Program-made: the position numbers and the translations under genes | Source: Paratinospora sagittata | Taxonomy: Eukaryota; Streptophyta; Magnoliopsida; Ranunculales; Menispermaceae | Assembly (NCBI GenBank): GCA_035771175.1 | Contig: CM069612.1 | Span: forward strand, 28,468,150 to 28,532,149 | Length of the DNA: 64,000 nucleotides | Direction: 5' to 3' | The notes under the pieces: model-generated | Databases searched by the model: none | Seen by the model: the letters and a program-made list of their open reading frames with translations, nothing else | What the model was told of the DNA's origin: nothing | Part shown: in pieces, positions 22,403 to 34,300 of the stretch | Layout of the letters: every line of letters begins with the position of its first letter | Numbering within the stretch: position 1 is the stretch's first letter

Positions 22403-25400
22403 GCCAAAACACTCCTGATAGCGGTCTGGCCAGGATCCGAGACGATGAGGTTGATAGCAACAAATCCGGCAGCGAAAACAATGGCACTCTTGGCTCCGCA
22501 GAAATCAATCAAGAAACCCGGAAACGAAAGAAGCGCTACAATCGCCATACCCAGCATCAAATCCAAGAAATGGAAGCGTAAACCCTGATCCCCCAACAAA
22601 GAAAAAAAAGAGGGACCCCCATTTAGTTTTTTCTTATATATGTGTGTGTATATATTCTTTCTTAATGTTTTTTCCATATCCCTGTTCAGTTTTTTCAGAG
22701 AGTGTCCTCATCCAGACGACAAGCAAAGGAAGGAGCTGGCCAGGGAGTTAGAGCTAGAGCCTTTACAAGTTAAATTTTGGTTCCAAAATAAGCGTACCCA
22801 AGTGAAGGTACATGGCTACCATAAAAAAATAATAATAAGGGAATTAGCTACAAAATTCTAACTACAGATCAACATATATCATTACAAGTGAACGTCTCAC
22901 TACAAAATTTTAACATATATCATTGAAAATTTTCTAAGTAACCCCCTACTTCGTGAAACTGCGTTCCGAGAATTATATGTACATATATCTACTGATATAT
23001 TTTGCTTGATTTCTTACAGAACCAACATGAGCGCAGTGAGAACTCAATTCTGAGAAATGATAACGAAAAGCTTCGTGCAGAGAACATTAGGTACAAAGAA
23101 GCCCTTGGCACCGCTTCATGTCCAGCATGCGGAGGCCAAGTATCGCTTGGAGAGATATCATTCGATGAACATAATTTGAGGCTCGAAAACGCTAGGCTTA
23201 GGGATGAAGTAAGAAAACAACAGCGATCTAGAAATTAAAAGAGCTTTTCATCAAAGATTTAGACACTAATCTTCTTCTTTTTTTCTCGTCATTACAGATC
23301 AATCGCATGTCTGCCCTAGCTGTCAAGTACGTTGGGAAGCCTGTTATCTCAGGATATTCTCCTCATCATCATCAAATGCCTATGCCTTGTCTCGATCTTG
23401 GAGTTGGAAGCATTGGGATGCAAGCAGGGGAAATGGAGATGTATGGAGCCGCCGCAGGTGATCTTTTCCGATCATTCTCCGGGATTTCTGATGTAGATAA
23501 ACCTGTGATCATAGAGCTTGCAGTTTCAGCCATGGAAGAATTGCTCAGGATTGCCCAAATTGAATCACCTTTGTGGATCCCAGCTCCGGACAATATTGTC
23601 ACTGAGATTCTAAATCTAGAAGAATATTTTCTAGCATTCCCGAAGGGAGTTGCAAGAATAACGGACGAGGGTTTAAGAACTGAAGCTTCTCGAGAAAATG
23701 CTCTTGTTCCCATCAATCATTTCCATCTCGTTGAGATCCTCATGGATGTGGTAAGGCTACAATTTTCAGTATCGGAAAATTTGGAAACGTAAAAAATGTG
23801 TTTAGTCCTAAGTCAAATTTGAATTTTTTTTTTTTTTTTTTAAAGGGTCCAGATACCACCACTTGGATCTGGAACCTACATGCCAATGCTCACAATTTGG
23901 ATACCATACCAGTGATTTGAAGGAGATCTCTCGAAAAGTATTTAGTTTATGACTCGCGAGATAAACAAGATATTTCTTATCCATCTTGTCAATTATTTGA
24001 TAATAATCAATTATTTGATAATAATTAGCCCCACTATTAAAAGACAACATGTTTTCAGAAAACGATAAAAAATTGTTTTCTGAATTTTTTATTTTTTGGA
24101 TTGCATCCCTGTTTACAAATCGCAAACCAAAGGACAGCCTAATTTCTTAATTCCTCTTCTTTGATGCTTATCATAAAAAATTAATTATCCACCGTATCCA
24201 TATACTATATATATAGCTTTTTTCTTTCTTTTGTTAACCAGAATCAATGGTCGAAAGTCTTCTGCCCTATCGTCTCCAGAGCCACAACGGTGGAAGTTTT
24301 ATCAACGGGCATAGCAGGCAGCTATAACGGAGCCCTTCAAGTGGTAATTTGCATTTCTTCATTATAAAGATTTTTAATTAATTCCATAAATGTGTGTTTT
24401 AATAATCCAATTAAAACTGCCCTTAATTTCGACAACATTTTTCATTACAGATGACTGCAGAGTTTCAAGTACCTTCACCTCTTGTTTCAACTCGTGAGAG
24501 CCTCTTCGTGAGGTACTGTAAGCAGCAAGACAATGGCACTTGGGTAGTGGCTGATATTTCCCTAGACCACCATTTAAACCCTAGCTCCAGTAGATTCAGA
24601 CGATTTCCATCAGGCTGTTTGATCCAAGAAATGCCTGATGGGTTCTCCAAGGTGAATATATGACATGAGATTTCTCAATTTGATTATAAATTCAACCAAT
24701 TAACAAACATTGTAACTTTTGATTATTTATTATGAACTTCTTAGGTTACATGGGTCGAACATGTAGAAGTGGATGAAACTTCCGTTTACAATATATACAA
24801 GGAAACGATTAAGTGTGGTCTTGCATTCGGTGCCAAGCGTTGGATTGCTACCTTAAATCGGCAGTCTGAGCGGCTTGCAAGCGCAATGACCACCCAACTT
24901 CTTCCCGGAGACGTTATTGGTGGTAAGTAAATCAAAAATTAAATTTTGGTTATTTAATAGATATTTAGTAGATACATGTGATTCATGTATTTGTATTTAC
25001 TTATGATTTAATACATGTATGCTATGTTGAATGTCATTAACTAGATACTTTAGGGATGCGGAGCACTATATAAACCCATATTCTAACCAAGCTTTTTGAA
25101 TCAAGTTAAGGAAGTGTTAATCTAACTGCAAAATAATGCAACTATATTACAACTACATGTTAATGTTTATTGGATGCATGTGGTTTACGGAAGTGTGTAA
25201 TAAATGATCCAATGGACATAAACATATAGTTGCATTATTATTTTACAATTAGATTAGCATTCTCCGTCAAGTTAAAGGAACAACCGAACAAGTAATTAGT
25301 TCAAGTTTACTTATTTTCTCTCCTTTTTTTTTTTTTTTTTTTTGAGAGGAGATAGAGTGTTGATAGTTTATTGTATAACCAGCTCCATCACTAGACCGTA

Positions 25401-28400
25401 CTCTTGGAAAAGTATCAGGCTAGTTCCTGACCCATTAATTTCCTTTACCCCAAGGGTGAGCCAGTGGCAAGAGTTGAACTTGAAATCTTTAGGTTTCAAA
25501 GCCACATTTTTACCAACTGCACCAACTCCATGTTGGCTCTCTACTTCCTCTTTGAACTTTGCCTACTTCCAAAGAATAAGATGAAACTTTTTTTTTCCAT
25601 CTTATAGCTAGGAATCCCTAGCAATATTAGTTTTTGTAACTACAGTAATATTGATATAATTTCTTGCTGAACAGTTGTACCAAGTCTAGAAGGAAGAAAA
25701 GCCATGCTGAAGCTATCTGAGAGAATGGTAATGAATTTTGGTTTTAATGTTAGTGCTTCTACTGCTCATTCATGGACTACATCATGCGGAAGCGGTAATG
25801 AAGATGTAAGGATCATGAGCAGGAAGAACATAAACGATCCAGGAAGGCCTTCTGGTGTTGTTCTAAGTGCAGTCACGTCCTTCTGGCTTCCAACCCCACC
25901 TAAGAGAACTTTTGATTTTCTTCGCGATGAGAACTCTAGAAATGAGGTACTAACCACACACCTTTCTTTCCATAGCACTAGGTTGCTTTATATTTGACGT
26001 TCAACTAAGGTAACTCTCTTAATCTTTGCTTTGATAGGCTTATTTATTGGTCTTTTTATGAATAAAAAATCCCCAGAAGGGAACCCAAAAGGAGGGGAAC
26101 AACTCAGCTTCTTACCACAAAAAGACCTAGAGAAGTCAGTTTCTTATGACAATAAAACCTAAACAACTCAACATCTTAAAACATTAAAATCCTTACAATC
26201 TTTTTCAATGGTTCTAAAAAAATCAAATTGAACTTCAAAGAGGAGATAAGTTTCTCCCCATATTTACCAACATAGATTGAAAGCTAATCTAGTTAACATC
26301 CTATCAGCTCAATAAAGAACATGCGATAGCTTAACTTCTAATTGCTACTTCTAATTGATTGAATTGCAATCAAATCTTATTCTCTCCATGAAGGAGTAAC
26401 ATTTGGCAAGCATAGATCTCAACTAATACAGATATTGGGCCAACTTAACCACATGGCTACATGTGGATGTTTTTACACTAAAAGGCCTTGGTACAAATGA
26501 GCGTGAGATCTAACTCATTCTATGTGACGTACTTGTTTATATCTGAAGTAAGACTATTATTTCAGTCCAAACATACCTAAGATGTAACCATGTTCTTCGC
26601 ACAACTTACTAGAAGTTTGAAATCCTAGAGATCCCCTCTAAAAGGCAAGAGGTCCACGATAAAAGGACCATTTTCACGTGCATTGACTCGCAAGATAGAG
26701 AATTGGACTGGCATTTTATTGCTCAAGATGCCATCATCCCTCCTCCTTACTCCAGTTGCAACATAAAAACCATCCACTTTCAACTTTAAATAAGGAGGAT
26801 TCTACACATTGATAATTTTCAAATTTCAATTAGTTTAAACACATTAAAAGGCAAATCAATTAGTTTGTCCGTATAAAGTCTCTACACCTAGACATCTATG
26901 ACGGGGGATGTAATTACCATCAAATCAAATTACATCAATCTAGGAATTTAGTTGATTCTTTTCCTTATAAGGTTTTGAGCTGATTTGGTAGGAATTGATT
27001 GTCATTAGATTTTAGTTTCCATAATATTGAATCCTTTCTTTCACTATCATCTCTTTCCACCATGTACAATTCTTCAAATATTTATTTGCAGCCCCATAAG
27101 CGATCTATTTGAAATGAGCCCTGCTACATGACTAGGATGGAAACAACGGTAGAAATCTGTGTCACTTCATCACCCTCTTTTATGAATAAAGAATTTTCAT
27201 TGGGCAAGTGCCAAGGGAACGCACTTTGGAAAGACGAGTAGGGAACAATACACTTCTTGAAAACCAAATTTGATCTGACGGCTATAAAATAATGTGTTTT
27301 AAAGTGTGTTTTTCAAGCACTATTCTATCCATTAACAGCAAGACGTGAGTAGATCACCACTCAACTCTTATGGCAACAAAAACTTTATGATCTTCCTCAA
27401 TAATGATTCTAGGGTATACTAATTGAAACTCAGGATAGAAAGTACTCAAACCTCTACATCCAATTGATCATAGGAGAAGTGCAAAATACACATGTAGCTC
27501 CACGTGAACGAACGGAGGTTTGAGTTTCTATATATTTTGAGTTTTAATTAGTTTACCTCTAGCATTTTTCTTCCTTGACAATGCAAAAAAGATCACATGG
27601 AATCTCAAAGGAGGATAAGATCATCTTTCCTCATCTCTATCAAGATATATACAATAAGAGCCAATTGGCACCCTATTAGCCACAGGAAGCAATGGCCTTA
27701 GTTTCTAATTAAAACTAGGGATTTTTAGAGTTTGGGTCTTGGAAGTTTGGGTTTTTATAGCAGAGGTCACAAGGTTTTGAAATTTAGATTTTGGGTCTTC
27801 TGCAACTCATTGGTCATCTTTCAATCAAATCATTGTGACTCAGTTGGTGTGCCCGACTGTTTTGCCCCTCTTCCTAATAGCAACTCGAGTGACCCTCAGT
27901 AATTGTTATTTCTTACTGATCGGTAAATTTGAAAATTTATCAATTGATATGTCACAACTTTCTCATTTTAACTCCGATTTGAGTAATGCAAGATCCGTTG
28001 GAAAGAGGAAGAAACTGTCTTTCCAACACATCTTGAATCACTTAAATCGAAGTTAAAATGAGAAATTTATGGCTATTTGAAGTTTCTTACCGATCGGTAC
28101 CGATAGGTAAGAAAGTTTACTAATCAGTAAAAAACTTTAAATACCCATAACTTTCCCATTTTAACTTTGATTTTAGTAATTAAAGATGCGTTGGAAAGAT
28201 AATTTCTTCCTCTTTTCAACGCATTTTTAATAGCTTAAATCGGAGTTAAAACTGAGAAGTTATGGTCATTTGAAATTTATGTTCCGATTGTGATCGGTAA
28301 AAAACTTCAAATAGTGAGTGATTCAAGATGCTTTAGAAAAAAAATTTCTTCTTATTTCCAACTCATTTTGAATCTCTTAAATCGGTGTTAAAACTCAGAA

Positions 28401-29924
28401 GTTATTGTCATTTGAAGTTTATATACCAGTGTTGAACGATCGGAACGTAAACTTCAAATAATCATAACTTCTCATTTTTAACTCCGATTTAAGAGATTCA
28501 AAATTTGTTGAAAAAATATTTTCTTCTTCTTTCCAACGCATCTTGAATCACTAAAATCGGAGATAAAATGAGAAAGTTATGGCTATTTAAAGTTTTTTAC
28601 TAATTAGTAAACTTTTTTACCTATCGGTTACCGATTGGTAAAAAACTTCAAATAGCCATAACTTTCTCATTTTAACTTCGATTTGAGTGATTCAAGATGC
28701 GTTGGAAAGATATTTTCTTTCTCTTTCCAACGGATCTTGAATCATTCAAATCTGAGTTAAAATAAAAAAGTTATGGCTATTTGAAGTTTTTGACCAATCG
28801 ATAAATTTTTAAATTTACCGATCAGTAAGAAATAGCAATTACTGAGGGTCATGTGAGTTGCTATTAGGAAGAGGGACAAAACAATTATGCACGTCAATCG
28901 AGTCACAATGATTTGATCAAAAGATAGCCAATGAGTTGCAAAGGATCCAAAATCTAAATTTCAAAACCTTGAGACCTCTGCTATAAAAATTCAAACTCAC
29001 GGGATCCAAACTCTAAAAATCACTAAAACTATTGCAACAACAAAACTTCTGTGCTGCTTTTTCACCATTGAATTGACTTGAATCATATGTTGATGCACCC
29101 TTATCCATAGGTAATGAAGTGACATGGTTTATGTCATTTTATGCATTTTCATCTTGAATTTCATTCCTTAAATTATGATTTTTATGAAAATGAAGGTTCT
29201 CCCACTTTGTTATTAATATAAGTTCTTTTCTTTTCAAATGTAATCTCATGTATTTCTCGTGATTCCCACAATGACAGTGGGATATTCTTTCCAATGGTGG
29301 TTTCGTTCAGGAAATCGCACACATCGCAAATGGCCAGGATCCTAGCAACAATGTCTCCCTCCTGCGCATTAATGTGAGTTATAAATTATATATTTTCATG
29401 TACCACCAATCTTTGTTTTTTTTTTAAGGAAATTAAGGACAATTATGTTTATTGTTTACAATATATGCAAGAAAATAAAGAGCATCTTAATTGCAATGGA
29501 ACTAATTTGATGTGGTGTGAAATTGCAGGGTCCAAATAATAGCCAAGGAAACATGCTGATATTACAAGAATGTTGCATTGATGATAGTGGGTGTTTGGTA
29601 GTTTATTCTCCTATTGATGTGGTTTCAATGAATACAGTTCTTAATGGTGAAGAAGACCCAGATTTTGTGAGCCTCCTGCCCTCTGGATTTGCTGTTCTCC
29701 CTGATGGACCAAATATTACTACTACTACTACTACTACTGCTACTCCTGAAGGTGGTATCGCCAATATGGGTTGTGGTGGTTCTCTTTTGACTGTTTCATT
29801 CCAGATCTTGGTTAGCTCAGTTCCAACGGCAAAAGTTGATATAAGATCTGTGACAACAGTAAGCAACATTATCAATAGCACAGTGAATCGGATCAGGGCT
29901 GCACTTACATGCAGCCAATCATGA
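22306..29924 (+). CDS. Class IV HD-Zip transcription factor (PDF2/ATML1/HDG2 group)
   Basis: Ten coding exons, all GT-AG and in phase: 22306-22577, 22690-22807, 23020-23208, 23298-23750, 24242-24343, 24451-24651, 24745-24922, 25675-25946, 29278-29373, 29529-29924; 758 residues. Domains in order: acidic N-terminus; homeodomain about 75-130 ([17 protein letters not shown] ... [13 protein letters not shown]); zipper-loop-zipper about 131-205 with the CxxC of CPACGG (Cys164, Cys167); START about 260-485; C-terminal HD-SAD region. Such proteins act in the nucleus as dimers on L1-box promoters and specify epidermis. Oddities: Met to Val at the end of homeodomain helix 3 (TQVK, usually TQMK); a Thr run from an ACT microsatellite in the last exon; a 3.3-kb intron 8 with a foldback transposon; and a likely lost ancestral start (TTG at 22351). 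The start at 22306 is therefore provisional; 22366 is the alternative. Confidence 0.92.
23751..24241 (+). other. HD-Zip IV intron 4 with MITE-like sequence
   Basis: Intron with a T run at 23826-23843. At about 24040-24140 a stretch (GTTTTCAGAAAACG ... CGCAAACCAAAGGACAGCC) resembles in style the piece near 7770-7910. It is probably a decayed MITE. Confidence 0.35.
25324..25539 (-). mobile_element. tRNA-derived SINE in HD-Zip IV intron 7
   Basis: On the minus strand the element starts near GAGCCAACATGGAGTTGG. It has an A-box-like TGGTGCAGTTGG (25523-25512) and a B-box-like AGTTCAACTCT (25480-25470), and ends in a 20-bp poly(A), seen as poly(T) at 25324-25343. It is antisense to the host gene. 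The poly(A) tail and box spacing make a retroposed SINE likely. Confidence 0.65.
25947..27717 (+). other. HD-Zip IV intron 8, left part
   Basis: Intron sequence without recognised exons. Two places (about 26055 and 27180) share TTTTATGAATAAA, perhaps ends of old retroelements, but no coding motif supports this. Confidence 0.4.
27718..29022. mobile_element. Foldback (Mutator-like) element in HD-Zip IV intron 8
   Basis: The two ends are inverted copies over about 230 bp: left GATTTTTAGAGTTTGGGTC..., right ...GATCCAAACTCTAAAAATC. Paired stretches inside the arms include AACTCATTGG, ATCATTGTGACTC, CTCTTCCTAATAGCAACTC and GACCCTCAGTAATTG. Flanks TTAAAACTA (27709-27717) and CTAAAACTA (29023-29031) match at 8 of 9 positions, the target size of Mutator-like elements. 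The interior is an array of alternating inverted units of about 95 bp. No transposase is present, so it is non-autonomous. Confidence 0.75.
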
Positions 29925-30600
29925 ACCATTAACGGAAATTGTTAGCTAGGTAAGATTTGAGACTAAGGAAGCGAAAAAAAAAATAACATAAGTTCGATTT
30001 GGGAGAGTTATGGCTTGGTTTATAGCAAATTTCTAACAAGGAAAAAATATTTATTAAAAACCCTTTAGTGCTACTTTTTGTTTATTGAAAACTCTTGACA
30101 AGATAATTGACTCTGATCTGATTTTTATTTTTATTTTTCTTCTCCAAAAATTAAAGCTACTGATCACTTTTCTCTTGTTTTATTCTATATATTGCAGGAA
30201 GAATAAAAGAAGCCAGAAGAAGAGGAAAAGATAGAAACTGGACGTTGGTTGTGAAAATACATGAGAAGTCAAGAACGCACCTTATTTGCTTTACTTGCAT
30301 TGTTCTTCTTCTTGTTGTTGCTTTTGTGGCAGAATAGAAGCTGTTAACTGGGCTTGTTAGCATCTTCTGAAATGAATGGTTCGGGAATTGACTTCCATCA
30401 ACAATCAAAAGGTTTCCAATTTATAAGGGGGTAGGGTTTTCACAGGTGGTCTTGGTCCATGTCCTCTTTCTTTTCCTTATCTTCAGTTATTATATGTCCT
30501 CTTCAAGAGTACAGCGTAGCTGGAGGTCACACCAGCACCGGGTTGGCTTCAATATATGAAGTTTTCAATACATATCATTTATATAAAGAAAATGGCTGTC
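29925..30600 (+). other. Probable 3' UTR of the HD-Zip IV gene, with an intron
   Basis: After the stop a good donor (GCTAG|GTAAGATTTG at 29949/29950) and acceptor (ATATATTGCAG|GAAG at 30197/30198) suggest a 3' UTR intron at 29950-30197. The end of the transcript was not located. Confidence 0.45.
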
Positions 30601-31329
30601 TTTTAGGTGTATTCAAGTAGTTCACAATAATCAAAAGGTTTCCAATTTATAATGGGTACCATACAATACAGGCACAACAAGTGAGCCAATATGACCAATA
30701 CAGGGCACATAAGCCACATATATAGGCAAAAATTATTAAGATATTTCATAAACACACACCCAGTGTATTTACAATGTGAAGTACATGCTATATTTTGCAA
30801 CTCTACATGCTATGTAGAATGCCAATACATGTTCATAGTTACAAGAATTTTATCATATGACCACAAACATATATCAAAATTAAGTTCATCTTGAATGCCA
30901 GCAAATTATGCATATATGAACATTACCAGCATACTTATAGTACAACCACATTTGAATACAAAATTCCCTGATCTCCTCCCCTTCAAAATTAAGCAAAAAC
31001 TTAAAACTACCAAGAGAAACTGACTATCATCATTTGAGAAGTAGGTCTCACACCAATTCAATTATAATATTTCTGCACCTATCAATTTAAACAAAGATAG
31101 TTTCAACTGCAAGAGATTGCCTTTGACATCTTGCCTTTCCAATTCTTTCTTTCCGTAGAAGATATCAGATTTAAATCAAAACTTCCTGGAGAGAAATGAG
31201 TTCAAATCTACCATGCAGAAAAGTAGACTGTGGGAGTGAAGATCTTCATTTGGTTCCAATTCCACAATCTGCTAAAAAAGCAGCCAACCCTTGAAAATTC
31301 ATTTTTGGATTCAGGATACCTTCTTCCTG
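30601..31329. other. Intergenic between convergent genes / AP-5 zeta 3' UTR
   Basis: Contains the second of two identical 24-bp segments (30401-30426 region and 30629-30652). No exon was recognised; the AP-5 zeta 3' UTR must lie in the right part. Confidence 0.4.
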
Positions 31330-34300
31330 TCAGATGGGTTGGTTTTCTCTTCTAGGAATGATATCCGAAAATGAGAAATCATGAAAAGGTGGACCTGCAA
31401 GAGAAGAGAAACCACTAACTACAACCATGAAAAGAATCAAAAGTAAAGCTAACTCACTGATAGATGGCAAGTACTACAAAGCAGCAGGACATATACACAA
31501 GTGGATTTTCTATCTACAATAGGAGTTCAAAAAACCACTCAACAACTGAACATTGAGTACAACAACAACGACAACAACAATAACAAAAACCAATTATTAA
31601 TTGATACAAGTGGATTTTCAAGAACAAACTGATGATGGGATTTGAGTTATTATTTATTAAATAATATTTAGGGATTTTTGTTTTGTTAGGAAATCAGAAA
31701 GTGGCTTTTTTTGGTTTTTTTGAGTAGAAACAATATATATAGATTATATTAGACAGTGGCTTTATTCTGTAAGTTGTTAGTAATTGAGTGCAATTACATA
31801 TTAATTGGAAATTAAAAAGTTGTTTAGTTGCTTTAGGAATTGTTTTGTATTAATAGTTGTTGAGTCCAATTAAATAGGGATGTAGTTGTATTACAATTAC
31901 AATTATATGTTTGGGTGTAGTTGTATTATTATAATTACAATTAGAGGCTTGTTTGCGTTATAAATAGGGAATAGGTGTAGAAAAATATTCATTCCATGAT
32001 CATTGTTATTAATTTCATTTTATTGAATAGAAATAATAGAAATTTTTAGTTTTTTTTGTTGCTTTCGCGTCCTACTCTTTGCCTTGAGATCGCACTACAT
32101 CACAAACCCTTACAGTAAAAGTTCAAAGAACCATTCATGCTGTTAGAATTATGTACAATAACAACAAAACCACAACAAAACCAGATCCCAAGTACTAAGA
32201 TTGGGCACATATCTTATCATGAAATTCCACTAATGGGCACATTTTCACTATGCAAGCTCCCATGTTTTCACCCACTAGTTAGGCAAATTTGACCTTCCCC
32301 TTGCCTTTGCTTGACATCCATGTATCATCTCTTCCTTACTAATACAATATAACTCAATAAAGCCTTTTCCTAACTACATGGGTTTGGCAACATAAATCTC
32401 TTTCTTTTATAAATATATCCATTTTGGAATATGTTATACATAACTAAGCTCTTAACCGTTAATTTTTCATGTTCTTACTAGTCAGTACTATACCTAAGCT
32501 CTCATGAATGGATCATTTCCAATGCTTAAGTTCAACATTTCAGCAATCTTTCTGCCTATCCATTAAAACACTTCATCTAAGCATCGGGGTGTGTGCTGCA
32601 CGCACACCCATTTGTACCTATGTTACCTACACTCAGGCATATGTGTCAAGTGTTGGTTCATGCCTAGAGATCAGATCGTTCATTAGTTACAAGATACAGA
32701 GATGACTAAATAGTGACCAAAAATTTGGATCCAGGCACTTGCACACTAGCTATGTTATTTCTCAGCCCTACATTTTTCTTCCTCTTTCCTCTGTCCCTTT
32801 CTATTTTTCTTTTTCTTCTCTTTCTCTTCTTCTTCCTCTTCTTTTCCTCCGTTCCTCCTGTGTTTTTCTTCAAAAGCTACCTTCATCATTGTATTACTAT
32901 TATAATTTTACTCCTGTTCTTTCTTCTTATTTACATTTCTATTTTCTTTTTCTCCCCTCACTTTAGTTTACTGTCACCTCCTATTAGTCATTTTCTTCTT
33001 TTTCTTATATCCACTATTTCCTTGTACAATCTGCAGATTATAGTGTCCTAATACGAATACGAGGTGCCAAACACATTTTATCATTGTATCAAATGTTGTA
33101 GTGTGTCACAGGTAATTTAAGCTAGAATCGAGAGTTCAGAACCTCCCAGTAATATAGGTGCATGTACACATTAAAGAAGCATCAAAGAGAGGTGGATAAA
33201 GGCGATAGGTCCAGAGCCTAATGGTCTTCATCTATCATATAGAAAGGAAATACCTATCACCTTTATCCACCTTGTTTTAATTCTACCAGTAACATTCTAT
33301 TAAAAGTAATTCTATGTCCAAAGTGTCAACAAGGTACAAAAATGGATGACTAAGGTGTCTAATAGCTATCAATCTTAAATACTACATTTTTTTCGAGTAA
33401 AATAGTAATCACATATTTTACTTCAACTCGACTTTCAATTTTTTACTATCATCTTTAAAGCCCACAGCTCAAATTATACCCTCCCTGATTCATTACTTGA
33501 AAGTGTGTCATACACAAACAACATACGTATAGTGATCTCCCTGTACACATCCCCAGTCAATTAATCAATAATTAAAAGGGAAGGTAAGATTTCAATGTGA
33601 ACTCCTTTAATAAAATAAAATAAAAACATGTATTTGGACATATGGATATAGATATCTTTTTTAGGGCGATATTTCAGAATCATATTAAGTCACCCCCTTC
33701 CTCCCTCCCCACCCAAAAAGGGGGAAAAAAAAGAAAAGAAAAGAAAAAAACCTTTGTAAAAATATATTACCTTCTTGATCACTTAGAATATAAAAGGGAA
33801 TATGAGCAATCATCTTTGAGCCACCCATGCTCCAGTTGGCAGTCCCTGGACTTCCCTCATGACCACTTGAAGGTCCTAAAACAGACATAGAAATTGCAGG
33901 TTCATTCATTAATCCCAAATAATCGTGAGCACGCCTCCAAACCCTCATATCTGAGTTTCGTGATCGAGCTACCTGTGACACAAGTCCAACTTTAGTCATT
34001 ATGCACAACAATACCCTGACATCAAATACATTAAATCTGAATGGTATAGATTTTCTCAGCAAACCTTAGCCAAAGATACACGTGCTCTTGGAAGTAATTC
34101 ACGATGGAATGTAGCAAGCTTTGCAATAGCCGTAATGACAAAGCATAGAAGCCTCGCCTGTGACGATTTCCTAAATGCTGGACCATTAGAGGTAATAGTT
34201 GACTCCTGGCTCAGACCTAACCGACTTGCCACATAAATAACAAGAGAACATCCAAGTATGTCAACTACTGTAATTTATTAAGCCAAATCTATGGATACCA

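Noticed and set aside
27835..28056. Plus-strand frame in the HD-Zip intron
   Set aside because: Lies in the arm of the foldback element; not an exon since flanking exons join in frame without it.
32713..33051. Hydrophobic 112-residue frame
   Set aside because: Product of a CT-rich intron tract (Phe/Leu/Ser only).
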